This document shows positions 1 through 8,166 of a stretch of 40,888 nucleotides of DNA, piece by piece. The DNA is taken from the NCBI GenBank assembly GCA_017304945.1, contig JAFKLG010000102.1, forward strand, positions 1 to 40,888, in the 5' to 3' direction. The notes below the pieces were generated by a model that saw only the letters and a program-made list of their open reading frames with translations, was not told where the DNA came from and did not search any database. How positions within the stretch are numbered: position 1 is the stretch's first letter; each line of letters starts with the position of its first letter. The position numbers and the translations under genes are program-made. This DNA is from Rhodospirillales bacterium (GTDB lineage Bacteria > Pseudomonadota > Alphaproteobacteria > Acetobacterales > Acetobacteraceae).

Positions 1-2
1 GA

Positions 3-24
3 TCGCCGGGTCGGGGCCCGGCGA
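3..24. repeat. Short GC-rich palindrome at the window edge
   Basis: An 8-base arm (TCGCCGGG, 3-10) is followed by a 6-base loop and its exact complement (CCCGGCGA, 17-24), then ATGACGA. A GC palindrome followed by ATGAC resembles the units of the larger array near 10 kb, so it may be a dispersed REP-like element. It could equally be the terminator of a gene ending before the window; no neighbour is visible to decide. Confidence 0.4.
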
Positions 25-156
25 TGACGACAGCCGTCCCGCCGGCACGACGATGGCCGCTCGCACGCACGCGCCTCCACGTCATCCGCGGGCCTCGCCT
101 CTTTGGCAATCCGGAGCGCGCGCGATAGTCTTCCGCACAGGGGAGGAACCAGTCAC

Positions 157-1773
157 ATGGCGGAGTACGACTACATCATCGTGGGTGCCGGGTCGGCGGG
201 CTGCGTGCTGGCCAATCGGCTCAGCGAGGACAGCCGCGCGAAGGTGCTGCTGCTCGAGGCGGGTCCGAAGGACAGCTCGATGTGGATCAACATCCCGGTC
301 GGCTTCACCAAGCTGCTGAACAGCCCCGTCTACAACTGGAACTTCGCGACCGAACCGGAGCCGAACGTGAAGGGCCGGTCGATCCCGATCCCGCGCGGGC
401 GGACCCTGGGCGGGTCGTCCTCGATCAACGGGATGCTGTATGTCCGGGGCAACCCGCTCGACTACAACACCTGGTCGCAGTTCGGGAATCGCGGCTGGTC
501 GTACGACTCCGTGCTGCCCTATTTCCGCAAGTCGGAGAATTTCGAGGGCGATGGGGACGCGGCGCGGGGCAAGGGCGGCCCGCTGAACGTCGCGCACATG
601 CGGGAACGCGCGGAGCTGCTGGACGCCTTCATCGACGCCGCGGTGGACGAGGGCTGGCCGCGCAACAAGGACTACAACAACGGCCACCAGGAGGGGTTCG
701 GCTACTTCCAGGTGACGCAGAAGAACGGCGAGCGCTGGTCGACCGCGCGCGCCTTCCTGGAGCCGGCGCGGTCGCGCCCGAACCTGCACGTGGAGACCAA
801 CGCGCTGGCGCAGCGGGTGCTGCTCGAGGGCAAGCGGGCGGTGGGCGTCGCCTATACGGTGAACGGCCAGCCGCGGGAGGCGCGCTGCGGACGGGAGGTG
901 ATCCTGTCGGCCGGCGCGGTGAAGTCGCCGCATCTGTTGGAACTGTCGGGGATCGGTCAGCCGGAGCTGCTCTCCTCGCTGGGGATCGCCGTGCAGCACG
1001 AGCTGCCGGGCGTGGGCGAGAACTACCGCGACCACTACGCGCCGCGGATGAACTGGCGGGTGAAGCTGCCGGTGACGCTGAACGAGCATACGCGCGGCCT
1101 GCGCTTCGCCCGTGAGGTGGTGAAATACTACACCCAGCGCCGCGGCATCCTGACCTTCACGGCGGGCATCGTGTACGGCTTCGTCAAGACGCGCCCCGAG
1201 CTCGAGGAGCCGGACGTGCAGTTCCATTTCGCCCATGCGAGCTACCCGAGTGCCGCGACGCGCGTCCTGGACAAGGAGCCGGGGATGACGCTGACGATCT
1301 ACCAGTGCCGGCCGGAATCGAAGGGCTCGATCCACGCGAAGTCGGCGGATCCCGCCGCGGCGCCGGCGATCCGGCCGAACTTCCTGTCCGACCCGATCGA
1401 CCAGCAGGTGTGCGTGGACGGGATGAAGATCGGGCGGCGGATCATCAACAACCGGGTGATGGACAAGTACCGCGCCTATGAGATGAACCCCGGCGACCGG
1501 GTGCAGACGGATGCGGAGTGGCTGGAGTTCGCGCGCGAGAACGGCCAGACGACCTATCACGTGATCGGCACGTGCAAGATGGGCCAGGACAAGATGGCGG
1601 TGGTGGACGACCAGTTGCGTGTGCAGGGGATCGCCGGGCTCCGGGTGGTGGATGCCTCGATCATGCCGACCATGGTCTCCGGCAACACCAATGCCGCGGT
1701 GATCATGATCGCCGAGAAGGGCGCCGACATGATCAAGGCCGCCGCGCGCGAGGGGATGCAGGCGGCGGCGTAG
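157..1773 (+). CDS. GMC-family FAD-dependent oxidoreductase (choline/alcohol dehydrogenase-like)
   Basis: 538 residues. A flavoprotein expected to oxidise an alcohol to an aldehyde or ketone with FAD; the substrate cannot be read from sequence. The N-terminal dinucleotide-binding motif GAGSAG is at residues 10-15, followed by the family segment LANRLSE. The GMC signature around GRTLGGSSSING lies near residue 90. The C-terminal active-site segment has His468 in YHVIGTCKMG and Asn512 in SGNTNAA, the His/Asn pair typical of the family. The start at ATG 157 is chosen because GGGGAGG lies about 10 bases upstream and the FAD motif then falls at the usual distance from the N terminus; an in-frame ATG at 103 would add 18 non-conserved residues. 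No signal peptide is seen, so it is probably cytoplasmic. It faces an MFS gene convergently across palindromic repeats and has no obvious partner. Confidence 0.93.
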   Translation: MAEYDYIIVGAGSAGCVLANRLSEDSRAKVLLLEAGPKDSSMWINIPVGFTKLLNSPVYNWNFATEPEPNVKGRSIPIPRGRTLGGSSSINGMLYVRGNPLDYNTWSQFGNRGWSYDSVLPYFRKSENFEGDGDAARGKGGPLNVAHMRERAELLDAFIDAAVDEGWPRNKDYNNGHQEGFGYFQVTQKNGERWSTARAFLEPARSRPNLHVETNALAQRVLLEGKRAVGVAYTVNGQPREARCGREVILSAGAVKSPHLLELSGIGQPELLSSLGIAVQHELPGVGENYRDHYAPRMNWRVKLPVTLNEHTRGLRFAREVVKYYTQRRGILTFTAGIVYGFVKTRPELEEPDVQFHFAHASYPSAATRVLDKEPGMTLTIYQCRPESKGSIHAKSADPAAAPAIRPNFLSDPIDQQVCVDGMKIGRRIINNRVMDKYRAYEMNPGDRVQTDAEWLEFARENGQTTYHVIGTCKMGQDKMAVVDDQLRVQGIAGLRVVDASIMPTMVSGNTNAAVIMIAEKGADMIKAAAREGMQAAA

Positions 1774-1808
1774 GTTCGGGTAGGCGTAGGGCCGACGAGA
1801 GAAAGGAA

Positions 1809-1923
1809 CCCCCTCTCCCCTCGCGGGAGAGGGATGGGGTGAGGGGGGCGATGCGGGTTCGCCCCCAAGTGCCCCACGACGCGGCACCCCCTCCCCTGGC
1901 CCCCTCCCGCGAGGGGAGGGGGG
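1809..1923. repeat. Pair of inverted C-rich/G-rich palindromic elements
   Basis: Two related 38-40 bp elements (1809-1848 and 1886-1923) lie in opposite orientation between convergent genes. Each has C-rich and G-rich arms around a CTCGCGGGAG or CCCGCGAGGG core and can fold into a strong hairpin. The second, reverse-complemented, nearly matches the first. This looks like a dispersed intergenic palindrome family. In this place it could act as a bidirectional transcription terminator for the GMC and MFS genes. No T-tract is present, so the terminator role is an inference. Confidence 0.6.
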
Positions 1924-1936
1924 ACGTCCGGGCGCC

Positions 1937-3124
1937 CTACGCGAACGCGCCGCGCCGCTGCAGCTTCAGCCAGCCCACCGCCGCGACCGCGACCATGATC
2001 AGCACGATCGACATGTAGTTCAGCGGGAACCAGCCCAGCCGGTTCTGCAGCAGCCCGGCGAGCAGGCTGCATGTCGCCGTGGTGCCGAACACCAGGAAGT
2101 CGTTCATCGCCTGCGCCTTGCCGCGTTCGGCCGGGCGATAGGTCGTGGTCACCAGCGTGGTTGCGCCGACGAACAGGAAGTTCCAGCCCACCCCGTTCAG
2201 CATCAGCGCGGCGCGGAAGTTCCATGCGTCCAGCCCGTGCAGCCCGACCGTGACGCCCGAACCGAGCAGCACGGCGCCCAGCAGCATGACGTTCAGCACG
2301 CCGAAGCGCTGGATCAGGTTCCCGGTGAAGAACGAGGGCACGAACATGCCCATCACGTGCAGGAAGATCACCCAATGCGCCTCGGTCTGCGGCAGGCCGC
2401 AGGCGACGATCGCGAGCGGGGACGCGCTCATCAGGAAGGACATGGTCCCGAAGGCGATCATCGCGGCGATCGCGGCCACCGCGAAGTCGGGCTGCGTCGC
2501 GATCACCCATAGCGGGCGCTGCACGCCGGCCGCGCGCTGCGCCTTCGCCATCGGCGGCGGGAAGCGGATGAAGCACATCAGGACGAAGACGGCGATGTGG
2601 ATGCCGACCATCCCGGCATAGGTCGCCGTGTACATCGGCTGCCATTTGTCGAAGGTGGCGCGTGCGAGCGTGGGGCCGATGATCCCGGCGACGACGCCGC
2701 CGGCGGTCACCCAGGAGATCGCCTTGGCGCCCAGCCCGGGCCCGACCAGTTCGACGGCCGCGAACCGGTACATCTGCAGGCTTGCCACGGCGTAGCCCAG
2801 CACGAGGCCGCCCAGGCACATGAACAGGAACTGCCCCGACCAGAGCCCGTAGCCGCACAGCGTCGCACCCAGCATGCCGCACAGCGAGCCGACGCGGAAT
2901 CCGAACCCGCGGCCGCGGCGCTGCATCAGCAGGGCGGCGGGAAACACCGACAGCATGACGCCGAGATGCTGCATGGTGACGGGCAAGGTCGCCCAGTCGT
3001 GGATCTGCAGGATGCCCGAGACCGCGAGGGCGGTGGCGGTGAACATCATGACGTTCCCGGCCTGACCGATCGCCTGGCAGCAGGCCAGCAGGAGCAGGTT
3101 TCGCGCCATGCGGCGATCGTTCAT
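1937..3124 (-). CDS. MFS transporter (12-TM type)
   Basis: 395 residues from ATG 3124. A strongly hydrophobic protein with about 12 predicted membrane segments and glycine-rich helices, consistent with the major facilitator superfamily. The loop MQRRGRGFGFRVG (about residue 65-80) sits where the conserved cytoplasmic loop between TM2 and TM3 is expected. A charged loop after TM6 (MAKAQRAAG) separates the two six-helix halves. The substrate is unknown. No good Shine-Dalgarno site distinguishes ATG 3124 from GTG 3157 or ATG 3109; 3124 gives a short hydrophilic N terminus (MNDRRMARN) before TM1. No regulator is adjacent on this strand. Confidence 0.85.
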   Translation of the reverse strand: MNDRRMARNLLLLACCQAIGQAGNVMMFTATALAVSGILQIHDWATLPVTMQHLGVMLSVFPAALLMQRRGRGFGFRVGSLCGMLGATLCGYGLWSGQFLFMCLGGLVLGYAVASLQMYRFAAVELVGPGLGAKAISWVTAGGVVAGIIGPTLARATFDKWQPMYTATYAGMVGIHIAVFVLMCFIRFPPPMAKAQRAAGVQRPLWVIATQPDFAVAAIAAMIAFGTMSFLMSASPLAIVACGLPQTEAHWVIFLHVMGMFVPSFFTGNLIQRFGVLNVMLLGAVLLGSGVTVGLHGLDAWNFRAALMLNGVGWNFLFVGATTLVTTTYRPAERGKAQAMNDFLVFGTTATCSLLAGLLQNRLGWFPLNYMSIVLIMVAVAAVGWLKLQRRGAFA

Positions 3125-3306
3125 CGGGGGAGTTCTCGGGGCTGTTCTTGGACCCACCGACCATAACGGGGTTCACTGCCCCGACAAGTTCGGCGGGAGG
3201 CGGACTTGCCCCGAATGACGTCCTGCATGGAAGGATCTCGCCGTACGCATGGCGGTGGGAGAGCGGCCTGCCCGCTTGCGGCGGGGCCCAGCCGATGCGG
3301 GTCCGG

Positions 3307-4134
3307 TCAGAACGCCAGGCAGGCTGCCCCGGCCGCGATCGCCACGCAGGAGGCGATGCGGTGGGCCGACAGCCTCTCGCGCAGGAAGAGCCGGCCGATG
3401 ATCGCGGCGTAGACCACGCTGGTCTCGCGCAGGGCCGACACCAGCCCCATTGCATCGTACTGCATGGCCCAGATGACGATGCCGTAGGCCACCAGCGACA
3501 CCAGGCCGCCCGTCAGGGCGATCGCCGTCTGCGCCGGGGTGTACGCCGCCGGCCGGCCACGCATCCCGAAATACAGGATGGGAGTCGCCAGGCCCCAGAG
3601 CAGGAACATGGCGTTCGCGTAGGCCAGGCTGTTCCCCGACAGCCGCACCCCGATCCCGTCCACGACCGTGTAGGCGCCGATCAGCACGCCGGTGGTGAAC
3701 GCCGCCGGCAGGAAGTCAGACCGGATGCCGCCGCGGCGCAAGGCGAGCGACAGGATACCGCCCGAGACCAGCGCGATGCCGATCGCGGCGACGAGGCTGA
3801 TGTCCTCATGCGCGAAGAGCGCGGCCCCCACGGCGACCAGCACCGGCGAGGAGCCGCGCGAGATCGGGTAGGTCTGCCCGAGATCGCCGGACCGATAGGT
3901 GCGCACCAGCGAGAGGTTGTAGACCGTGTGGAGCGCCGCCGATCCGACCACGTACGGCCAGCTCGCGCGGGCCGGCAGGGGCACGAACACCGCCGCGATC
4001 GCGGTCACCCCGGTCACCGCCAGCATCATCAGCGTCATCGACCAGAGCCGGTCGCGGCCGCCGCGCAGCATCGCGTTCCAGCTCGCATGCAGCAGCGCGG
4101 CACAGGTGACCGCCGCCAGGACGAGGGAGGTCAT
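3307..4134 (-). CDS. EamA/DMT-superfamily transporter
   Basis: 275 residues with about 10 hydrophobic helices in two similar halves, the pattern of the drug/metabolite transporter superfamily. The end of the first half carries YPISRGSSPVLVAVGAALFAHE, and the second half ends with SVVYAAIIGRLFLRERLS. These match the EamA pattern of a small-residue helix followed by an acidic-Arg turn (FLxERLS). It is an inner-membrane exporter or importer of small metabolites; the substrate is not predictable. It is divergent from the LysR-type gene at 4308, with 173 bp between them, an arrangement in which the regulator often controls the transporter. ATG 4134 puts the first membrane helix directly at the N terminus. 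Confidence 0.88.
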   Translation of the reverse strand: MTSLVLAAVTCAALLHASWNAMLRGGRDRLWSMTLMMLAVTGVTAIAAVFVPLPARASWPYVVGSAALHTVYNLSLVRTYRSGDLGQTYPISRGSSPVLVAVGAALFAHEDISLVAAIGIALVSGGILSLALRRGGIRSDFLPAAFTTGVLIGAYTVVDGIGVRLSGNSLAYANAMFLLWGLATPILYFGMRGRPAAYTPAQTAIALTGGLVSLVAYGIVIWAMQYDAMGLVSALRETSVVYAAIIGRLFLRERLSAHRIASCVAIAAGAACLAF

Positions 4135-4307
4135 GCGCCGCGTCGACCCCGCGCAGGGCGACCGGTTGCGCGGCCGATCGGGCGGGCGGGCGGCGGCGAG
4201 CAGACCACGAGCGATCCTCCCGGACGGTGTTCAGGTCAATCTCGCTGTTGCGTTACCCCCGGACAACCGAGTTATCTGCCGCGTATCGTGCAGAAAAACT
4301 CACGCGA

Positions 4308-5198
4308 ATGCGGCGCTCGCTTCCGCCCCTGAATGCCCTCCGCGCCTTCGAGGCGGCGGCACGCCTCGGCAGCTTCAAGGCCGCCGCCGGCGAGCTGGGG
4401 GTCACCCATGGCGCGATCAGCCAGCAGGTGCGCCTGCTGGAACACTGGCTGCGCGCCCCGCTGTTCGAGCGGCACAACCGCCGCGTGGTCCTCACCCCGG
4501 CGGCGCGCGCCTATGTGGCGGAGGTCGGGCCGGCCCTGGACCGCCTGGCGGCCGCGACCGCACGCTACGGGCACGACGACGGCTTGGTGCTGCGGGTCAA
4601 CGCCCCCGCCAGTTTCGCCCTGCGCTGGCTGGTGCCGCGGCTGGTGGGCTTCCGCGAACGGCATCCCGGCATCCGGGTCCGGCTGGAGACGTCGAACCAG
4701 CCGCTGGAGGCGCTGCCGGAGGCTTATGACGTGGTGATCCGGGGTGGCCCGGACGCGTCCTACGCCCATGCCGTGCGGCCGTTCCTCACCGAACATCGCC
4801 TCCCCGTCTGCAGCCCCGCCCTGCTCGCCCGCCAGCCGCTCGGGAGCGTCCGTGACCTGGAGCGGCACACGCTGCTGCACACGCTGAGCCTGCCTCGGCT
4901 GTGGGACGAATGGCTGGCCGCGGCCGGCGCGATGCGTCTCGAGCCGGAGGCCGCGCTGACCTTCGACCACTTCTACCTGACGCTGCAGGCCGCCCTGGAC
5001 GGCGTCGGCGTCGCCATCGGTCCGACCGCGCTGGTGGCGGACGACCTGGCCCAAGGGCGGCTCGTCACGCCGTTCGACGGCCCGCGGCTGCCGGCGCGCA
5101 GCTACTGCTCCTACGTGCCGACGGGGACGGAGCGGACGCCGCCGACCGCGACGTTCCTGGGCTGGCTCGCGGCGGAGGGCAACATGCCGCCGGGGTGA
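4308..5198 (+). CDS. LysR-family transcriptional regulator (GcvA-like)
   Basis: 296 residues, the usual length for the family. The N-terminal winged helix-turn-helix reads LPPLNALRAFEAAARLGSF then AAGELGVTHGAISQQVRLLE, with the typical wing sequence APLFERHNRRVVLTPAA. The effector-binding domain follows from about residue 90. The opening PPLNALRAFEAAAR and the IRGGPD segment resemble the GcvA/AmpR-like branch. ATG 4308 is chosen because the HTH then starts a few residues in, as in relatives; a GTG at 4227 would add 27 unrelated residues. It is divergent from the EamA transporter, so that transporter is its most likely target. I could not single out a T-N11-A operator in the spacer with confidence. 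Confidence 0.93.
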   Translation: MRRSLPPLNALRAFEAAARLGSFKAAAGELGVTHGAISQQVRLLEHWLRAPLFERHNRRVVLTPAARAYVAEVGPALDRLAAATARYGHDDGLVLRVNAPASFALRWLVPRLVGFRERHPGIRVRLETSNQPLEALPEAYDVVIRGGPDASYAHAVRPFLTEHRLPVCSPALLARQPLGSVRDLERHTLLHTLSLPRLWDEWLAAAGAMRLEPEAALTFDHFYLTLQAALDGVGVAIGPTALVADDLAQGRLVTPFDGPRLPARSYCSYVPTGTERTPPTATFLGWLAAEGNMPPG

Positions 5199-5305
5199 GG
5201 GGAGGCGGCGCCGGTCGGGGCTGCCGGCAGTGAATCCGAACCACCGCCGCCCGGCCGGGAGCGGACATGGCGGCGGGCGGCTGGTGCGGCCCGCCGGCTG
5301 GCTGG

Positions 5306-5338
5306 GCCCCCTCCCGCCCGCTTGGGGAGGGAGGGGGC
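5306..5338. terminator. GC-rich hairpin after the solute-binding protein gene
   Basis: CCCCCTCCC (5307-5315) pairs perfectly with GGGAGGGGG (5329-5337) across a 13-base loop. It lies just past the 3' end of the minus-strand gene ending at 5347 and between convergent genes. It resembles the C-rich/G-rich palindromes at 1809-1923. There is no T-tract, so factor-independent termination is not assured. Confidence 0.5.
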
Positions 5339-5346
5339 GGGAAGCA

Positions 5347-6915
5347 TCAGGGCGCGTCGATATCCCAGGCGCGGGTGCCTTCGTAGGTCCGCGTGTGGAA
5401 CACGAAGCCCTTGCGGATCGCCCAGATGTTGACCTGGAAGTGGAGCGGGATGATCGGCTCCTGCGGCATCGCGGCCAGCGTCGCCTCCCGGTACAGCGCC
5501 TCGCGCTGGGCCTCGTCCACCGTCGCCAGCGCCTTCTCCACCAGCGCATCCACCTTGGGATCGGCGAAATGCGTCGGATCGAGCACCGCCCCGCGCCCCT
5601 TGTCCGGGTTCGAGGAGGCGAGGATCCAGTTGAGGTTGCTGCTCGCCTCGCCGGTGTCGCTCGCCCAGCCGGTCAGGCGGATGGCGAACTCGTTGCGGAT
5701 CGCGCGGCTGAAGAAGGTCGCGGCCGGCATGGTCTCGACCTTGGTCTTCACGCCGATGCGGGTCCACATCTGGGCGATCGCCTCGACCAGCTTGCTGTCG
5801 TTGACGTAGCGGTCGTTCGGCCCGTGCAGGGTGATGCCGAACCCGTCCGGATACCCGGCCTCGGCCAGCAGCTTCTTCGCCTGCGCCGGGTCATACGGGT
5901 CGGGCTTGATGGACGGCACCCAGCCCACCGAATTGTCCGGCACCACCTGCCCGGTCGGCGCCGAGAACCCGTCCATGATCCGGTCGCGCAGCGCGTCCCG
6001 GTTGATCGCGAGCGACAGCGCCTTGCGTACCCGCACGTCCTGCAGCGGGTTCTTGTCGAGCGGCTTGCCGGCATTGTCGGTGATGAAGGGCGCTTCCTTG
6101 CGGCCGACATCGGGCACGACGTAGATCAGCCGTTGCCCCGGCTGCGAGATCACGTCGAGCTTGGCGTTGCCCTTCAGCGTCGCGACGTCGCGCGGCGGCA
6201 CCTGGTCGATCACGTCCACGTCGCCCGATTCGAGCGCCGCGATGCGGCCGGCATCGTTGGCGATGATGCGGTAGTTGACCTTCTGCCACTTGATCTTGTC
6301 GGCCCACCAGGAGGTCTCGTTCTTCTCGAACACAGCGCGGTCGCCGAGGGTGAAGGAGGTGAGCTTGTACGGGCCCGTGCCGATCGCCGCCTTGCCGCTG
6401 TTGTAGTCGGGCGTGGTGGCACCCTCGCCATACTTGCGGGAGACGATCTTCAGCGACGCCATGAGATAGGGCATCAGCGCCACCGGCGCGGCCGAGTGGA
6501 GGCGGATCGTGTGCGGATCGACCACCTCGATCCGGTTCACCGGCTTCACCGCGAAGTTGAAGCTGGACGGGCTGTTCAGCACCTTGGGCACGCGGTCGAA
6601 GGTGAACACCACGTCGTCGGCGGTGAAGGGGGTGCCGTCGCTGAACTTGGCATCCCGCAGCTTGAACTCCCAGGTCGTCTCGTCGACCGCCTTCCAGGAG
6701 GTGGCGAGGCCGGGCGCCGGCTTGAACTGAGGGTCGGAGATCACCAGCGAATCGAACACGTACGAGGTCAGCACGTTGTTCGGATTGAGGTTGTGGTAGT
6801 GCGGGTCCATCGAGGTGAAGGCCCCGCCGACGCCCACGTTCAGCGCCTTCTGTGCCACGGCTTGGCCGGCCAGCACGCAGAGGCAGGTCGACAGCAGCAC
6901 GGTGCGTAGCCGCAT
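5347..6915 (-). CDS. ABC transporter family-5 substrate-binding protein (peptide/nickel/opine type)
   Basis: 522 residues. A Sec signal peptide covers about residues 1-21 (hydrophobic stretch TVLLSTCLCVLAGQAVAQ, cut after AVA). The mature protein follows the DppA/OppA pattern: an early LNVGVGGAFTSMDPHYH segment, then PGLATSWKAVDETTWEFKLRDAKFSDGTPFTADDVVFTFDR, the strongly conserved signature of SBP family 5, then GTGPYKL and VRKALSLAINRD. It should capture an oligopeptide or other small ligand in the periplasm and deliver it to an ABC permease. No permease or ATPase gene is next to it, so it is an orphan here. The start is ATG 6915. Confidence 0.93.
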   Translation of the reverse strand: MRLRTVLLSTCLCVLAGQAVAQKALNVGVGGAFTSMDPHYHNLNPNNVLTSYVFDSLVISDPQFKPAPGLATSWKAVDETTWEFKLRDAKFSDGTPFTADDVVFTFDRVPKVLNSPSSFNFAVKPVNRIEVVDPHTIRLHSAAPVALMPYLMASLKIVSRKYGEGATTPDYNSGKAAIGTGPYKLTSFTLGDRAVFEKNETSWWADKIKWQKVNYRIIANDAGRIAALESGDVDVIDQVPPRDVATLKGNAKLDVISQPGQRLIYVVPDVGRKEAPFITDNAGKPLDKNPLQDVRVRKALSLAINRDALRDRIMDGFSAPTGQVVPDNSVGWVPSIKPDPYDPAQAKKLLAEAGYPDGFGITLHGPNDRYVNDSKLVEAIAQMWTRIGVKTKVETMPAATFFSRAIRNEFAIRLTGWASDTGEASSNLNWILASSNPDKGRGAVLDPTHFADPKVDALVEKALATVDEAQREALYREATLAAMPQEPIIPLHFQVNIWAIRKGFVFHTRTYEGTRAWDIDAP

Positions 6916-7252
6916 CGGATCATCTCCCAGTAACAGAATGGCCGGACACTACCGTGACGCGAACACGGGCGATACAGGGCACACGCGCCGAAACGGCCCG
7001 ATCGTGCGCGTCGCTCGGCGGAGCATGGGGGAGGTCGATCCGGAGGATGGCGCGAACCGGCCGTGGGAGGCAGGCGGGGCCTGAGCCTCGCCCCGCCGCA
7101 GCACGCGCCCGTGAGGCAACCGCTTGTGATGAGAGCGAGCCGATCTCCGCCGCATGCACGCCCTATTTGACCTGAACAAGCAATGTCGAGCCAAGTCCCG
7201 CGCGAGTGAGGACTTTGGCAACCCCGGTTCACGTATTTGGGAGATTTCTGGC
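6916..7252. other. 337-bp divergent intergenic region
   Basis: This spacer separates the minus-strand binding-protein gene from the plus-strand YXWGXW genes and must hold both promoters. A TTGACC box at 7168-7173 has no convincing -10 partner at the right distance. An in-frame start at 7154 would only extend the next gene by 33 unconserved residues. I see no RNA gene, strong dyad or repeat. Confidence 0.4.
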
Positions 7253-7585
7253 ATGCGCACTCTCCATTTGAAACCCTCGCACGTTCCGGTGCTCGCAGCT
7301 TTCGGTCTTCTGCTCGCGGGTGCCGCGTCGGCGCAGACCTCGACCGTGGTGATCGCGCCCAGCGCGCCCCCGGCGCCCCGGGTCGAGACGGTGCCGCCGC
7401 CGCCGCCCGGCGCCCAGGTGATGACCTGGCAACCCGGTCGCTGGGCCTGGAACGGCAACGCCTGGGCCTGGGAGGAGGGCCATTACGTGCAGCGGCCACA
7501 GCCCGCCGCGGTGTGGGAGCCGGGCCACTGGGAGCCGCAGAGCAGCGGCGGATACGTGTGGGTCGACGGCCGGTGGCGGAGCTGA
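7253..7585 (+). CDS. Exported YXWGXW-repeat protein
   Basis: 110 residues from ATG 7253, with GGGAG about 10 bases upstream. A Sec signal peptide covers residues 1-27 (VLAAFGLLLAGAASA, then QT). The mature part starts with a proline-rich stretch (APSAPPAPRVETVPPPPPG), then has Trp/Gly/Tyr repeats such as WQPGRWAWNG, WAWEEGHYV, VWEPGHWEPQ and YVWVDGRWRS. These fit the YXWGXW repeat family of short exported proteins found in many proteobacteria, whose function is not established. The similar lipoprotein gene starts 5 bases after its stop, so the two are almost surely cotranscribed. Confidence 0.85.
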   Translation: MRTLHLKPSHVPVLAAFGLLLAGAASAQTSTVVIAPSAPPAPRVETVPPPPPGAQVMTWQPGRWAWNGNAWAWEEGHYVQRPQPAAVWEPGHWEPQSSGGYVWVDGRWRS

Positions 7586-7590
7586 GCGCG

Positions 7591-7968
7591 GTGGGCCCGC
7601 GTCTCCTCGCGACCGGCCTGGCCGGTGCCGGCTTGCTGAGCCTCGCCGCCTGCGGCGGCCCGCCGCCGCAACCCACGCAGGTGGTGATCCAGCAGCCCGC
7701 GCCGGTCACCAGCACGGTAACGGCGCCCGTGGTGGCGCCGGTGCCACCGCCGCCGCCGCAATCGGAGCTGGTGCCGCCGCCACCCGCCGGCATCCCGTCC
7801 GTGTGGCAGCCGGGGCATTGGCGCTACACCGGCGTCGGTCCGACGCCCTGGATGTGGGATCCCGGGCGCTATGTCGCGGTTCCGGCCGGGGCGACCACCT
7901 GGGTTCCCGGCACCTGGTCGCAGCAGCCGGGCGGCGGCTGGACGTGGGTCGAGGGTCACTGGGCCTGA
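7591..7968 (+). CDS. YXWGXW-repeat lipoprotein
   Basis: 125 residues from GTG 7591, chosen because GGCGGAG lies about 10 bases upstream and gives a clean lipoprotein signal: VGPRLL, a hydrophobic core and lipobox LAAC with Cys21. The region after the Cys is Pro/Val/Gln-rich (about residues 22-65, with runs of PPPP). The C-terminal half repeats the tryptophan motif: VWQPGHWRYTG, WMWDPGRYVA, WVPGTWSQQ, WTWVEGHWA. It is a paralogue of the preceding gene that adds a lipid anchor, so the pair may work as soluble and membrane-anchored forms in the periplasm. An in-frame GTG at 7573 would overlap the upstream gene by 13 bases and spoil the signal peptide. Confidence 0.8.
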   Translation: MGPRLLATGLAGAGLLSLAACGGPPPQPTQVVIQQPAPVTSTVTAPVVAPVPPPPPQSELVPPPPAGIPSVWQPGHWRYTGVGPTPWMWDPGRYVAVPAGATTWVPGTWSQQPGGGWTWVEGHWA

Positions 7969-8166
7969 TCGGCGGCGGCACGTGTCCCGAGTCGCGGGCA
8001 CGTGCCGCCACGCTCCTTGCCTCCGACCTGCGGATTCCACTGGGAGGCACGCTCCCGACTGCCTAACGCGCGTCATGCGCATGATCGCTCGGCGCGTGCG
8101 GGTGGCATTTGTCCTTCGCCGGCAGATGCGCCACCCTGCCGCCGCGCGGTCGGAGGGAGCGTTCGT

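Noticed and set aside
3..24. Attachment site or mobile-element end at the window edge
   Set aside because: Only a short palindrome is present, with no matching repeat at another border and no integrase or transposase in the window.
82..1887. Long open frame on the minus strand opposite the GMC oxidoreductase gene
   Set aside because: The product is His/Arg/Asp-rich with no domain, and the plus-strand gene has clear family motifs. It is an antisense artefact of high GC.
5230..6909. 559-codon plus-strand open frame opposite the solute-binding protein gene
   Set aside because: Arg/His/Val-rich antisense product; the minus-strand gene has a signal peptide and the family-5 signature.
7168..7173. 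Sigma-70 -35 box TTGACC before the YXWGXW genes
   Set aside because: No acceptable -10 element lies 16-18 bases downstream, so the match is probably chance.
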